This document shows, piece by piece, positions 55,960 to 63,966 of a DNA stretch of 64,000 nt. Position numbers and translations under genes: made by a program. The stretch lies in contig JAHJOO010000050.1 in assembly GCA_018820275.1 (NCBI GenBank), forward strand, positions 1 through 64,000, read 5' to 3'. Below the pieces are notes generated by a model. The model was given only the letters and a program-made list of their open reading frames with translations, was not told the DNA's origin and made no database searches. The stretch comes from Alphaproteobacteria bacterium. GTDB lineage: Bacteria > Pseudomonadota > Alphaproteobacteria > Caulobacterales > Caulobacteraceae. Numbering within the stretch: the stretch's first letter is position 1; every line of letters starts with the position of its first letter.

Positions 55960-58034
55960 TGCCCCAGCTGCTGCTCGAACTGTTCTCCGAAGAGATCCCC
56001 GCCCGCATGCAGGCCGGGGCCGCGCGCGATCTGGAGCGGATGGCGACAGAGCGGCTGAAGGCCGCCGGGCTGTCGTTCGATGCCCTGACCACCTTCGCCG
56101 GCCCGCGCCGCCTGACGCTGGTCGTCGACGGCCTGCCCGCCGCCACGCCGGATCGCGAAGAGGAGCTGAAGGGGCCCAAGGCCACCGCGCCGGAACAGGC
56201 GCTGGAGGGCTTCCTGCGCAAGACCGGTCTGACGCGCGACCAGCTGGTCGAGCGCGACGGCGTGCTGTTCGCGGTGATCAGCAGCAAGGGCCGGGCGACC
56301 GCCGACCTGATCCCCGCCATGGTCGACGAGATCGTACGCGGCTTCCCCTGGCCCAAGTCGATGCGCTGGGGCACCGGGACGCTGCGCTGGGTGCGGCCGC
56401 TGAAGCGGATCGTTTGCCTGTTCGACGGCGCGGTGGTGCCGTTCGACGTGGACGAGATCGCGTCTGGCGACGTCACGGAGGGGCATCGTTTCCTCGGCTC
56501 GGGCACGCCGTTCGCGGTCAGGGACTTTGCGGATTATCGCCAGAAGCTGGAGCGCGAGTTCGTCCTGCTGGACGTGGCCGATCGCAAGCTGCGCATCCTC
56601 GAAGGCGCGAAGACGGTCTGCGCCGACCGCGGGCTGAGCCTCGTCGACGACGACGGCCTGCTGGACGAGGTCGCCGGCCTGGCCGAATGGCCTACGCCGA
56701 TCCTGGGCGACATGGACCCCGCCTTCCTCGACCTTCCGCCCGAGGTGGTGCGTCTGTCGATGAAGGTGCATCAGAAGTATTTCGCCGTGCGCGGCCCCGC
56801 CCGCGACGGGCTGGCGCCGCATTTCGTCGTCGTCGCCAATGTCGAGGCCTCCGACGGCGGCAAGGCGCTGGCCGCCGGCAACAGCCGCGTCCTGTCCGCC
56901 CGCCTGAACGACGCCCGCTTCTTCTGGGACGAGGACCGCAAGACCGGCTTCGACGCCTGGCTGAAGAAGCTGGAAGGCGTCACCTTCCACGCGAAGCTGG
57001 GCACCCTGGCCGAGCGCGTCGACCGCATCGCCGCCCTGGCCCGCGAGATCGCGCCGCGGGTCGGAGCGGACGCGGACAAGGCCGAGCAGGCCGCCCGACT
57101 GGCCAAGGCCGATCTGGCCTCCGGCATGGTCGGCGAGTTCCCCGAACTGCAGGGCGTCATGGGCGGTTACTACGCCCGCGCCGGGCACGGCGACGCCATC
57201 GCCGACGCCATCCGCGACCACTACCGGCCGCAAGGGCCCTCCGACGCCGTCCCGACCGCGCCGCTGACGGTCGCCGTGGCCCTGGCCGACAAGCTCGACA
57301 CGCTGGTCGGCTTCTTCGCCATCGATGAGAAGCCGACGGGGTCGAAGGATCCGTTCGCGCTCCGCCGCGCCGCGCTGGGCGTGATCCGGCTGGTGCTGGA
57401 GAATGGGGTGCGCCTGCCGCTGACGGAGCTCATTCGCCTCTGGGTCGGGCGGGAAGCTGGACAGCACATCCTCGACAATCCCGAGCTGGTTTCGGCCGCC
57501 GTCGACGTGAAGATCGATCTGCCGCAGTTCTTCGCCGACCGCCTGAAGGTCCTCCTTCGCGATCAGGGCCAGCGGCACGACCTCGTCGACGCCGTGTTCG
57601 CGCTGGGCGACGACGACCTGGTCCGCATCGTGCGGCGGGTCGAGGCGCTGGACGGCTTCCTGGCGACCGACGACGGGGCCAATCTGCTGGCCGGCCACCG
57701 CCGCGCGTCCAACATCCTCAAGGCCGAGGCCAAGAAGGGCGAGGTCCCTGTCGGCATGGTTCAGACCGGCCTGCCGAACCAGCCGCCCGAGGAGACGGCG
57801 CTGGCCTTCGCTGCCGCGGCCGCGCAGACCGCGGTGGATCAGGCGCTGGAGGCCGAGGACTTCGCCGCGGCCATGCGCGCCCTGTCGGGCCTGCGCGCGC
57901 CAGTGGACGCCTTCTTCACGGGCGTGATGGTCAACTCCGACGTCCCCGCCGAACGCGACAACCGCCTGAAGCTGCTGGGCCAGATCCGCGCCGTCATGGG
58001 CCGCGTCGCCGACTTCGACCGGATCGCGGGGTAG
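55959..58034 (+). CDS. glyS: Glycyl-tRNA synthetase beta subunit
   Basis: A 691-aa subunit needed for tRNA binding. The start ATG 55959 ([17 protein letters not shown]) overlaps the glyQ stop. Typical motifs: FAGPRRLTLVVDGL, KSMRWGTGTLRWVRPLKRIV, MKVHQKYFAV, NSRVLSARLNDARFFWDEDRK and the C-terminal DALR-like anticodon region with VMVNSDVPAERDNRLKLLG. The stop is 5 bp from the left repeat of the DUF559 cassette. Confidence 0.96.
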   Translation: MPQLLLELFSEEIPARMQAGAARDLERMATERLKAAGLSFDALTTFAGPRRLTLVVDGLPAATPDREEELKGPKATAPEQALEGFLRKTGLTRDQLVERDGVLFAVISSKGRATADLIPAMVDEIVRGFPWPKSMRWGTGTLRWVRPLKRIVCLFDGAVVPFDVDEIASGDVTEGHRFLGSGTPFAVRDFADYRQKLEREFVLLDVADRKLRILEGAKTVCADRGLSLVDDDGLLDEVAGLAEWPTPILGDMDPAFLDLPPEVVRLSMKVHQKYFAVRGPARDGLAPHFVVVANVEASDGGKALAAGNSRVLSARLNDARFFWDEDRKTGFDAWLKKLEGVTFHAKLGTLAERVDRIAALAREIAPRVGADADKAEQAARLAKADLASGMVGEFPELQGVMGGYYARAGHGDAIADAIRDHYRPQGPSDAVPTAPLTVAVALADKLDTLVGFFAIDEKPTGSKDPFALRRAALGVIRLVLENGVRLPLTELIRLWVGREAGQHILDNPELVSAAVDVKIDLPQFFADRLKVLLRDQGQRHDLVDAVFALGDDDLVRIVRRVEALDGFLATDDGANLLAGHRRASNILKAEAKKGEVPVGMVQTGLPNQPPEETALAFAAAAAQTAVDQALEAEDFAAAMRALSGLRAPVDAFFTGVMVNSDVPAERDNRLKLLGQIRAVMGRVADFDRIAG

Positions 58035-58039
58035 CGTAC

Positions 58040-58507
58040 CCTTCTCCCCTCGGGGGAGAAGGTGGGCGGCGGAGCCGCTCGGATGAGGGGGCTGCCGCCG
58101 GATGCACCAGTCGCCGGACAAGACCCGACGTGCTCGCCGCCTGCGACGCGAGCCGACGCTGGCCGAACGTCGCTTCTGGGAGGTGGTCCGAGACCGCCGG
58201 CTGGACGGCCTGAAGTTCCGGCGCGAGACGCCGCTTGCGGGTCTGACGGTCGATTTCTACTGTGCCGAGCTGAAGCTGGTCGTCGAGCTGGACGGCGGCG
58301 TGCATCGGATTCGAGAACTGGAAGACGCGGCCCGCGACGGGCGCCTGCGGACGGCGGGATTTCGCGTGCTCCGCTGCCCCAACGAGGCCTTCCTCAACGA
58401 TCCGGCCGTGCTGACCGGGGAGATCAGGCGGCTGGCGGGCGAAATGCGCCGCCAGCCCCCTCATCCGTCAGGCTCCGCCTGACACCTTCTCCCCCGAGGG
58501 GAGAAGG
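58040..58507. mobile_element. DUF559 cassette flanked by inverted REP-like repeats
   Basis: Left repeat: hairpin CCTTCTCCCC/GGGGAGAAGG (58040-58049 with 58053-58062) then hairpin GCGGC/GCCGC (58066-58070 with 58074-58078) and ATGAGGGGGCTG. Right repeat, in inverse order: CCCCCTCAT, hairpin GTCAGGC/GCCTGAC (58467-58473 with 58477-58483), then CCTTCTCCCC/GGGGAGAAGG (58485-58494 with 58498-58507). Only the DUF559 gene lies inside. The same repeat pair without a gene is at 16365-16513. Typing this as mobile is inference. Confidence 0.7.
58102..58482 (+). CDS. DUF559 endonuclease-like (Vsr-superfamily) protein
   Basis: A 126-aa protein with the DUF559 fold: helix TLAERRFWEVVRDRRLDGLK, RRETPLAGLTVDFYCAELKL, VVELDGGVH and FRVLRCPNEAFLND. 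Asp51, Glu62 and Lys58 sit as in PD-(D/E)xK/Vsr-like nucleases (VDF ... VELDGG). The last nine residues (QPPHPSGSA) and the stop lie inside the right repeat, so gene end and repeat are one unit. Biochemical activity of DUF559 is not established to my knowledge. Left: glyS; right: SIMPL gene. Confidence 0.9.
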   Translation: MHQSPDKTRRARRLRREPTLAERRFWEVVRDRRLDGLKFRRETPLAGLTVDFYCAELKLVVELDGGVHRIRELEDAARDGRLRTAGFRVLRCPNEAFLNDPAVLTGEIRRLAGEMRRQPPHPSGSA

Positions 58508-58513
58508 ACCAGG

Positions 58514-59263
58514 CTACCGCCCCAGATCGTACACGCCCGTCACGTCGATCCGCACCGTCAGCTCGCCCGGCGCCACCGAGGTCGCCATGCCGTCCGCGGC
58601 CATTTCGGCGCGGGCGTACATCGGGCGGGGCGGCTGGGGCGCATAGCCGCCGCCTTCGGTCAGGTTGCGGATGCCGCCCAGCGGCACGCCCAGGGCCTGG
58701 GAGTACAGCGCCGCCTTTTCCTGAAGCGCGCGCACGGCCAGCATGCGCGCCTCGTTCTCGGCCGCCGACGGGTCCTTCAGGCCGAAGCCGATGCCGTCGA
58801 TCTGGTTGACGCCCGCGGCCACGACCGCATCCACCACCTGACCCGTCCGGTCCAGATCCTCGACCCGCACGGTGACGCGGTTCGAGGCCTGATAGCCGCG
58901 CAGCCGGGGCGGGTTGTTCTCGACATAGTCGTACTGCGCCGACAGGTTCAAGCCCGAGGTCTGGACCAGCCGCGGATCGATGCCGGCGCGGCGCAGGGCG
59001 GCGGTCACCTCGGCCATGCGCGCCGCGTTCTGGGCCATGGCCTCCTGCGCGGTCGGGGCCTCGGTGACGACGCCGAAATTGATCGTCGCCATGTCGGGCG
59101 CGACCTTGACCTCGCCATAGGCGGCCAGCGTCAGGGCCGGCCGGTCGACCACGGCCTGCACCACGATGGGCGCGCCGCCGCCGGGCTGGGACTGGGCCAG
59201 GGCGGCCGGGGCGAAGGTCAGGGCGGCGAGGGCGACGCCGAGCGCGAGGGATCTGGAAGTCAT
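58514..59263 (-). CDS. SIMPL (DUF541) domain periplasmic protein
   Basis: A 249-aa protein with signal MTSRSLALGVALAALTFAPAALAQ; ATG 59263 is chosen by this, and 53 residues upstream are non-conserved. DUF541 sequence: LTLAAYGEVKVAPDMATINFG, GYQASNRVTVRVEDLDRTGQ, VNQIDGIGFGLKDPSAAENEAR and VPLGGIRNLTEGG. The family (e.g. BP26/OMP28) forms periplasmic channels or oligomers. Its stop is 6 bp from the right repeat of the DUF559 cassette. Confidence 0.93.
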   Translation of the reverse strand: MTSRSLALGVALAALTFAPAALAQSQPGGGAPIVVQAVVDRPALTLAAYGEVKVAPDMATINFGVVTEAPTAQEAMAQNAARMAEVTAALRRAGIDPRLVQTSGLNLSAQYDYVENNPPRLRGYQASNRVTVRVEDLDRTGQVVDAVVAAGVNQIDGIGFGLKDPSAAENEARMLAVRALQEKAALYSQALGVPLGGIRNLTEGGGYAPQPPRPMYARAEMAADGMATSVAPGELTVRIDVTGVYDLGR

Positions 59264-59390
59264 GGGGGAGGGGCTCCGGAGAGAGGGGGTGGAACGACCG
59301 CACCCTGGCCGTTTCGTCCTGAACCGGAGCGCCGCGGAACGGTGCAGGCTCCGTTCATCGGGGTGAAATCGGCGTGGGAATTGCGGCCGC

Positions 59391-59419
59391 TTGGCGACGG
59401 CCCGCACGCCTGCTACGCC
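59391..59419 (+). promoter_or_regulatory. Housekeeping promoter of tRNA-CAT
   Basis: TTGGCGAC (59391-59398) and GCTACGCC (59412-59419), separated by 13 bp, fit the Caulobacter sigma-73 pattern TTGaCGgS-N10-14-GCTANAWC. A start near 59426 would leave a 10-nt 5' leader before the tRNA. Confidence 0.55.
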
Positions 59420-59435
59420 CACGGTCCCGCCCGGC

Positions 59436-59508
59436 GGGCCCGTAGCTCAATGGTTAGAGCCGACCGCTCATAACGGTCTGGTTGCAGGTTCGAGTCCTGC
59501 CGGGCCTA
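59436..59508 (+). tRNA. tRNA with CAT anticodon, probably tRNA-Ile2 (lysidine-modified)
   Basis: A 73-nt cloverleaf: acceptor GGGCCCG/CGGGCCT (one G-T pair at 1-72), D-arm GCTC-AATGGTTA-GAGC, anticodon stem GACCG/CGGTC with loop CTCATAA, T-arm GCAGG-TTCGAGT-CCTGC and discriminator A. CCA is not encoded. The CAT anticodon could be Met or Ile2; C4-G69 and C5-G68 in the acceptor stem are the TilS identity pairs known in E. coli, favouring tRNA-Ile2 for AUA codons. No 5' GC-rich initiator features (no C1-A72, no GGG in anticodon stem), so not tRNA-fMet. Confidence 0.92.
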
Positions 59509-59518
59509 CGCCGGTCCC

Positions 59519-60184
59519 TCACCAGGACGGGCCGACCTGAACCGCGGCCAGATACTGCAGCCGCCGCAGTTCGTCGCCGCCCAGGATGCGGCGGTTGGGC
59601 GAGCCGGGCCACGGATCGCGCACCGTGATGGCGCGCACCGTATACTGGCCCTGCACGTTCTGGACGTAGGTCAGGGCGGTGATCACCACGGCATGGCCGA
59701 CCGCGCCGCTCGCCGGGCCGATGAAGGCCATCACCGGCACCCGCGCCGCCAGCGCCTGGGCGACCTCCTCGATGATGAAGGGCGACCACCGGGCCCGCTG
59801 GACGTCGAGGATGGTCCGCGTCGCCGCCTGGAACCGCCGGCCCGAGGAGTCGACCCAGCGGCCGTTGGTCAGGGTTTCGACGTCGCCCGCGTTCCCGGGC
59901 CGGCAGACCAGGGCGCCCGACACGCGCTGAACCAGCACCTCCTGCGGGATGTAGTAGCCGGAGAAGGAGAAGATCGCCTCGACGCAGGCGGCCCAGCACC
60001 AGTTCTGGCACCGCTGCTGCGCGGACGGCAGGCTGTACAGAGGGATCCCCACCTCGCAGGTGCGCCAGCCCCAGCCGTCGAACGGGGTGCACTGCAGATC
60101 CCGGCGGACGGGCAGGGCCTGACCCGCCGAGGGGATCGCCAGCCCGAGGGCCGCCAGAAGAAACGCGCGCTTGTCGGGTATCAC
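59519..60184 (-). CDS. Papain-like cysteine peptidase, secreted
   Basis: A 221-aa protein with a signal sequence (MIPDKRAFLLAALGLAIPSAGQA). The motif QRCQNWCWAACVEAIFSF is the papain-like catalytic Cys site (Cys in WCWAAC), and GHAVVITALTYV holds the catalytic His, with DPWPGSPNRR after it supplying the acidic residue, as in the C39/papain-like PF12385 type. Two extra Cys may pair. It lies 10 bp beyond the tRNA and shares strand and 37-bp spacing with the beta-helix gene upstream. Target unknown. Confidence 0.82.
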   Translation of the reverse strand: MIPDKRAFLLAALGLAIPSAGQALPVRRDLQCTPFDGWGWRTCEVGIPLYSLPSAQQRCQNWCWAACVEAIFSFSGYYIPQEVLVQRVSGALVCRPGNAGDVETLTNGRWVDSSGRRFQAATRTILDVQRARWSPFIIEEVAQALAARVPVMAFIGPASGAVGHAVVITALTYVQNVQGQYTVRAITVRDPWPGSPNRRILGGDELRRLQYLAAVQVGPSW

Positions 60185-60221
60185 GGTTCAGCCCTCCCCC
60201 GGCGTGTTGTACGGACCCGCC

Positions 60222-61706
60222 TTACCGCCGCCGCCGCCGGTCTTCCTGCCAGCGCGCGTCGCCATGGGCGCTGCGGTCGTCCACATAGCCGCCGTCGCGG
60301 GTGTAGTACCCAAAGCCGCTCTGGTAGCCGTCGTAGCCCTGCAGCGTGTAGCCATGGTCCTCGTAGGGGATGCCCAGCAGGGCCTCGTCCTCTTCGTACC
60401 AGTCGCGCGGATAGCTGCCGTAGGCGCACTGCCAGCCCTGTCCGCCGGTCCAGTAGGGCTCGTACCGGCCGGTGCGGCCGCGTTCGCGGAAGCGCGCCCG
60501 GCACAGGGACTGCGACCAGACCAGATTGCCCGACGCCTCGACCACGGCGCGCGGCTCGGCATAGATGACCTCGCGCACGCGGCTGAACACGTTGTCGGCG
60601 ATCACGGCCCGGCCCGAGGCGGCGGCGACGCCCAGGGTGTCGGCCCCGATCCGGCTGTCCTTCAACGTCAGCTCGCCGTTGTAGAGCACCACGCCCTTGT
60701 CGGTGCGGCAGATGCGGCTGTCCTCGATCTTGACCGAGGCGCCCTCGATGGCGACGCCCTCGACATAGCCGCAGATGGCGGTGTTGGTGATCTCGACGCG
60801 GCCGTAGTCGCGGCCGGAACGGACCACCACGCCGATGCTGCGCGGGCCGAAATTGTTCGGAACGCCCACGCCCTTGAAGGTCGAGGTCGAGATGGTGACC
60901 GTCTGGCCCGCGCCGGGCGTGACCTCGAGACCCGACTGGGCCCCGAACACCGCGATGTCATAGGCGGTCATCGAGGCACCGTCGGCGATGATGGCGGGCG
61001 CCACGGTCTGGGCGTCGACCACGGCGTTGCGGATGTCCAGCAGGCCGCCGTCCAGATAGATGGCCGCCTCGTCGCCGACGTGGCGGAAGCCGACCCGGTT
61101 CATCTCGATCTGGGCGTCGTAGCCGATGACGCAGGCGGCGTCGCCGGCGTGGGGCGAGGTGAAGACGACGTCGCGCACGTTCACGCGCACGCCGGCGGCC
61201 ACCGTCATGCAGGGCAGGCCGTCGGGCGCCTGGAGCGTGATCGACGGATTGCGGTCCCAGTCGCGCGGATCGAACCCGCCCTCGCCCAGGATGGTCATGG
61301 GCTTGTCGATGTTCAGCCAGCCGACGCAGGGGCCGCCCCGGGCGCGCAGGATCAGGGTGCCGCCCGGACGGACCCGACGCACGGCGCTCTCGACCGCGCC
61401 GGTGCCGGCGTTGCCGCCGCAGTCGACCAGCACGACCTCTTCCTGGCCGCCCGGATGGACCGGGCCCGGCCCGGGGTAGCCCGGGTGACCCGGGCCATGG
61501 TTGGGGCGGCTCCAGCGGCGGTGCGATCCGCGACGCGAGGCGCTGCGCGACGGCGGGTCCAGCAGCACGCCGAAGTTCGGCCGGGTGGTGCTCTCGACGC
61601 GGGCGGCGTCCTGGGCGACGGCGGTTTCCGGGGCCAGCGACAGGCCGAGGCCGGCGGCCAGCAGGGCGGAAAGGGCGACGAGGGGGCGGAGGGGTTTGCG
61701 GGTCAT
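60222..61706 (-). CDS. Exported right-handed beta-helix protein
   Basis: A 494-aa protein. Signal at MTRKPLRPLVALSALLAAGLGLS...VAQ. After a Gly/Pro/His-rich stretch (NHGPGHPGYPGPGPVHPGG), a parallel beta-helix of pectate-lyase/NosD type covers about 95-400 (GGTLILRARGG, AAIYLDGGLLDIRNAVVDA, SKIEDSRICRTDKGVV-like turns). The tail is Tyr/Gly/Arg-rich (GYTLQGYDGYQSGFGYYTRDG). Polysaccharide binding or cleavage is plausible but no catalytic residues can be assigned. Between the Cys peptidase and the Sel1 lipoprotein genes. Confidence 0.82.
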   Translation of the reverse strand: MTRKPLRPLVALSALLAAGLGLSLAPETAVAQDAARVESTTRPNFGVLLDPPSRSASRRGSHRRWSRPNHGPGHPGYPGPGPVHPGGQEEVVLVDCGGNAGTGAVESAVRRVRPGGTLILRARGGPCVGWLNIDKPMTILGEGGFDPRDWDRNPSITLQAPDGLPCMTVAAGVRVNVRDVVFTSPHAGDAACVIGYDAQIEMNRVGFRHVGDEAAIYLDGGLLDIRNAVVDAQTVAPAIIADGASMTAYDIAVFGAQSGLEVTPGAGQTVTISTSTFKGVGVPNNFGPRSIGVVVRSGRDYGRVEITNTAICGYVEGVAIEGASVKIEDSRICRTDKGVVLYNGELTLKDSRIGADTLGVAAASGRAVIADNVFSRVREVIYAEPRAVVEASGNLVWSQSLCRARFRERGRTGRYEPYWTGGQGWQCAYGSYPRDWYEEDEALLGIPYEDHGYTLQGYDGYQSGFGYYTRDGGYVDDRSAHGDARWQEDRRRRR

Positions 61707-61720
61707 GGGTACGCGCCCTC

Positions 61721-63169
61721 CTAGCGGCGCTGCTGCGAGCGGGAGACCTGGGCCAGGACGGCCTGCAGGCGGGCGGCGGACGGCGCGAAGCCGGCCAGGG
61801 CCGAGTCGATCCTCAGCACCACGGCCTCGGCCTTGTCCTGATCGGCGACGCCGGCCACGCCCAGGGCGAAGTAGGACGACAGGGCGAACTTGGCCTCGGG
61901 GCTGCCCTGGCGGGCGGCCTCCTCGAACCAGTGGAAGCTGCGGGCGTAGTCGATCGGCACGCCGATGCCCTCGGCGTACATGACGGCGAGAACCAGCTGG
62001 GCCTCCGACGAGCCGTTGACCGCCGCCAGCTGGATGGCGCGCACCCGTTCCAGCAGGGACAGGCGCCCGTCCATCGGATGCCCCAGAACGGCCTCCAGGG
62101 TCTCGACCTCGCGCTTGGACAGGGTCGTCGGCTGGACGGCCGCGATCTCGGAGATGCCCAGATAGCGCAGGGCCCGGCCCACGTGGATGAAGGGCAGTTC
62201 GCTGACCCGGCTGGTGGCCAGTTCGAAGGCGTCCCCGCGCGGCCGGCTCTCGTCCGAGAAGGGCACGCCCGAGGCCGGGGCCTTATTGGGATAGAATTCG
62301 AACGGCGGCACCCACTGCCGCGCCTTGGCCTCGACGAAGCGGCCGTACTGGGTGCGGTTGGGCGAGGACCGCTCGAAGTCCTTCAGCAGGACGTAGGAGC
62401 CCACGTCCCCGGTCTGCACCGCGAGGTAGTTGTACAGATAGGCGTCCACGTCGTTGCGGCGGAACAGGCCGGTCGCCGCCGACAGGCCGTCGCGGCGGTC
62501 GCGGCGGCCCCAGGCCTCGCGGCCCTGCGGATTGTCCTGGGGCTCGCCGAACGGCCCGTACAGGCCGTCGTGCAGGCGGGCCAGAGTGCGGAAGCCCGGC
62601 GCGTCCTGGGTCGACAGGATGTAGATGACGCGGTCGCGGACCGCCTCCTGCTCTTCCAGGGTCATGCGCGACAGGGTGCGGTCCAGCCGGCGGTAGGCCG
62701 AGCCCCGCTCGTTGGCGCGGCAGTCGTCGTAGCGCGACAGCGGACGCCAGCCGCCGAACGGCCCGCGGCTGACCCGGTTGATCGGGGCGAAGCCCTGCTC
62801 GTTGGCCAGGGCCATGGCCAGCCAGGTGGCGCTCTCGATCGGATCCTCGATGTTCTTGTCGGTCGCGCGCTCGGCGGCGTAGCGCGAGCCCAGCTCCAGC
62901 TGGGCGAAGAAGTCGCCGCGGAAGGCGGCCTTGCGCAGGACGCGCAGGCCCCGCTCCTGGTCGTTGAACTCGGCCCCCGTCAGCGAGGCGGGGCGGGGAC
63001 AGCCTTCGTCGGCGGAGCCCGTACGGCGGAAGAAGCCGGGCGTCTGCTCTCCGCAGGCGGCCAGGGCCAGCAGGGCGGCGACCAGAATCACGGCGACGAG
63101 CGCGACCCCGACGGCCCGCCCGGCTCCGCTTCGGCCGCGATCGCGCTCATCGACGCCGCGTTCGGACAT
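61721..63169 (-). CDS. Sel1-repeat lipoprotein
   Basis: A 482-aa protein. ATG 63169 (MSERGVDERDRG) is chosen for its GAGGGG RBS. After a basic N-terminal segment, a hydrophobic stretch (VALVAVILVAALLALAAC) ends in a lipobox-like LAAC. Two Sel1-like repeat regions are seen: KAAFRGDFFAQLELGSRYA near the start and AVNGSSEAQLVLAVMYAEGIGVPIDYARSFHWFEEAAR plus QGSPEAKFALSSYFALG near the end. The middle is unassigned. It heads the Sel1, beta-helix, Cys peptidase group. Confidence 0.83.
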   Translation of the reverse strand: MSERGVDERDRGRSGAGRAVGVALVAVILVAALLALAACGEQTPGFFRRTGSADEGCPRPASLTGAEFNDQERGLRVLRKAAFRGDFFAQLELGSRYAAERATDKNIEDPIESATWLAMALANEQGFAPINRVSRGPFGGWRPLSRYDDCRANERGSAYRRLDRTLSRMTLEEQEAVRDRVIYILSTQDAPGFRTLARLHDGLYGPFGEPQDNPQGREAWGRRDRRDGLSAATGLFRRNDVDAYLYNYLAVQTGDVGSYVLLKDFERSSPNRTQYGRFVEAKARQWVPPFEFYPNKAPASGVPFSDESRPRGDAFELATSRVSELPFIHVGRALRYLGISEIAAVQPTTLSKREVETLEAVLGHPMDGRLSLLERVRAIQLAAVNGSSEAQLVLAVMYAEGIGVPIDYARSFHWFEEAARQGSPEAKFALSSYFALGVAGVADQDKAEAVVLRIDSALAGFAPSAARLQAVLAQVSRSQQRR

Positions 63170-63207
63170 GTTTCCCCTCATCCCCACGCCACGACGACCT
63201 TGCGGCC

Positions 63208-63263
63208 GTTAACCATTTCCCAAACCGGCGGTCCGGTCCAGTGAACTTAGCGATATGGTTAAC
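63208..63263. promoter_or_regulatory. Inverted pair of CtrA-like TTAACCAT half-sites
   Basis: GTTAACCAT (63208-63216) and ATGGTTAAC (63255-63263) are exact reverse complements 38 bp apart, in the 250-bp divergent region between the Sel1 gene and the fRMsr gene. TTAACCAT is the reported CtrA half-site of Caulobacter and other alphaproteobacteria. In about 70% G+C DNA, TTAA is rare, so the pairing is unlikely to be chance. A GANTC (CcrM methylation) site, GAATC at 63404-63408, lies just before the fRMsr start. Confidence 0.55.
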
Positions 63264-63419
63264 GTCCAAACCCGTCAAAGCGTTGCCGCAGCAAGGCCGC
63301 AATGTGTCGACAGACCCGCAAACCTGTTGAGAAGCTACGCCATTCCCCTGCCGCGCGAAGCTGGCGCCGCCGCGGCCGGACCTCCATATCGCCCCCTCAA
63401 GCCGAATCACGGAGCTCCG

Positions 63420-63917
63420 ATGGCCTACGTCGCCCGCACCGACCGCCCCGCCGAAAAAGCGACCCGCTATGCCGAGGTCGAGCAGGAGGTCCTCGCCGTG
63501 CTGGAGGGGGAGCCGAACCTGACCGCGCGCATGGCCACCGTGGCGTCGATGCTGGCCGACGCCTTCGAGGACTATTTCTGGACCGGCTTCTACGTCGTCG
63601 ACCCGGCCAAGCCCGGCGAGCTGGTCGTGGGGCCCTATCAGGGCACCCTGGGCTGCCTGCGCATCCCCTTCGGCCGCGGCGTCTGCGGGGCGGCGGCGGC
63701 GACGGGCCAGACCCAGGTCGTGCCGGACGTCCACGCCTTCCCCGGCCACATCGCCTGCGATTCGCGCTCGGCCAGCGAGATCGTCGTGCCGGTGCGCGAC
63801 GCCTCCGGGGCCCTGATCGCCGTGTTCGACGTCGACGCCGTCGTGCCGGACGCCTTCGACGCCGTGGACGCCGGGGCGCTGGAACGCCTGCTGGGCAAGG
63901 TGTTCGCGGGCGGTTGA
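63420..63917 (+). CDS. msrC: Free methionine-(R)-sulfoxide reductase (GAF-domain fRMsr)
   Basis: A 165-aa single GAF-domain enzyme reducing free Met-R-sulfoxide with thioredoxin. ATG 63420 (MAYVARTDRPAEKATRYAE) has an upstream GGAG. Motifs: FYVVDPAKPGELVVGPYQG, IPFGRGVCGAAAATGQT and PGHIACDSRSASEIVVPV. Cys79, Cys89 and Cys113 keep the 10- and 24-residue spacing of the E. coli enzyme's catalytic and resolving cysteines. Promoter region carries the TTAACCAT pair. Confidence 0.93.
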   Translation: MAYVARTDRPAEKATRYAEVEQEVLAVLEGEPNLTARMATVASMLADAFEDYFWTGFYVVDPAKPGELVVGPYQGTLGCLRIPFGRGVCGAAAATGQTQVVPDVHAFPGHIACDSRSASEIVVPVRDASGALIAVFDVDAVVPDAFDAVDAGALERLLGKVFAGG

Positions 63918-63966
63918 TCCCCGACGTCTCCGGCCTATGGTCCCCGCTCGGCAGCAGGAGCGGCAC

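Noticed and set aside
58514-59263. SIMPL gene as part of the DUF559 cassette
   Set aside because: It is outside the right repeat, on the opposite strand, and belongs to a widespread envelope family.
59436-59508. tRNA-CAT as initiator tRNA-fMet
   Set aside because: There is a G-U pair at 1-72 instead of an unpaired C1-A72, and the anticodon stem lacks three consecutive G-C pairs of initiators.
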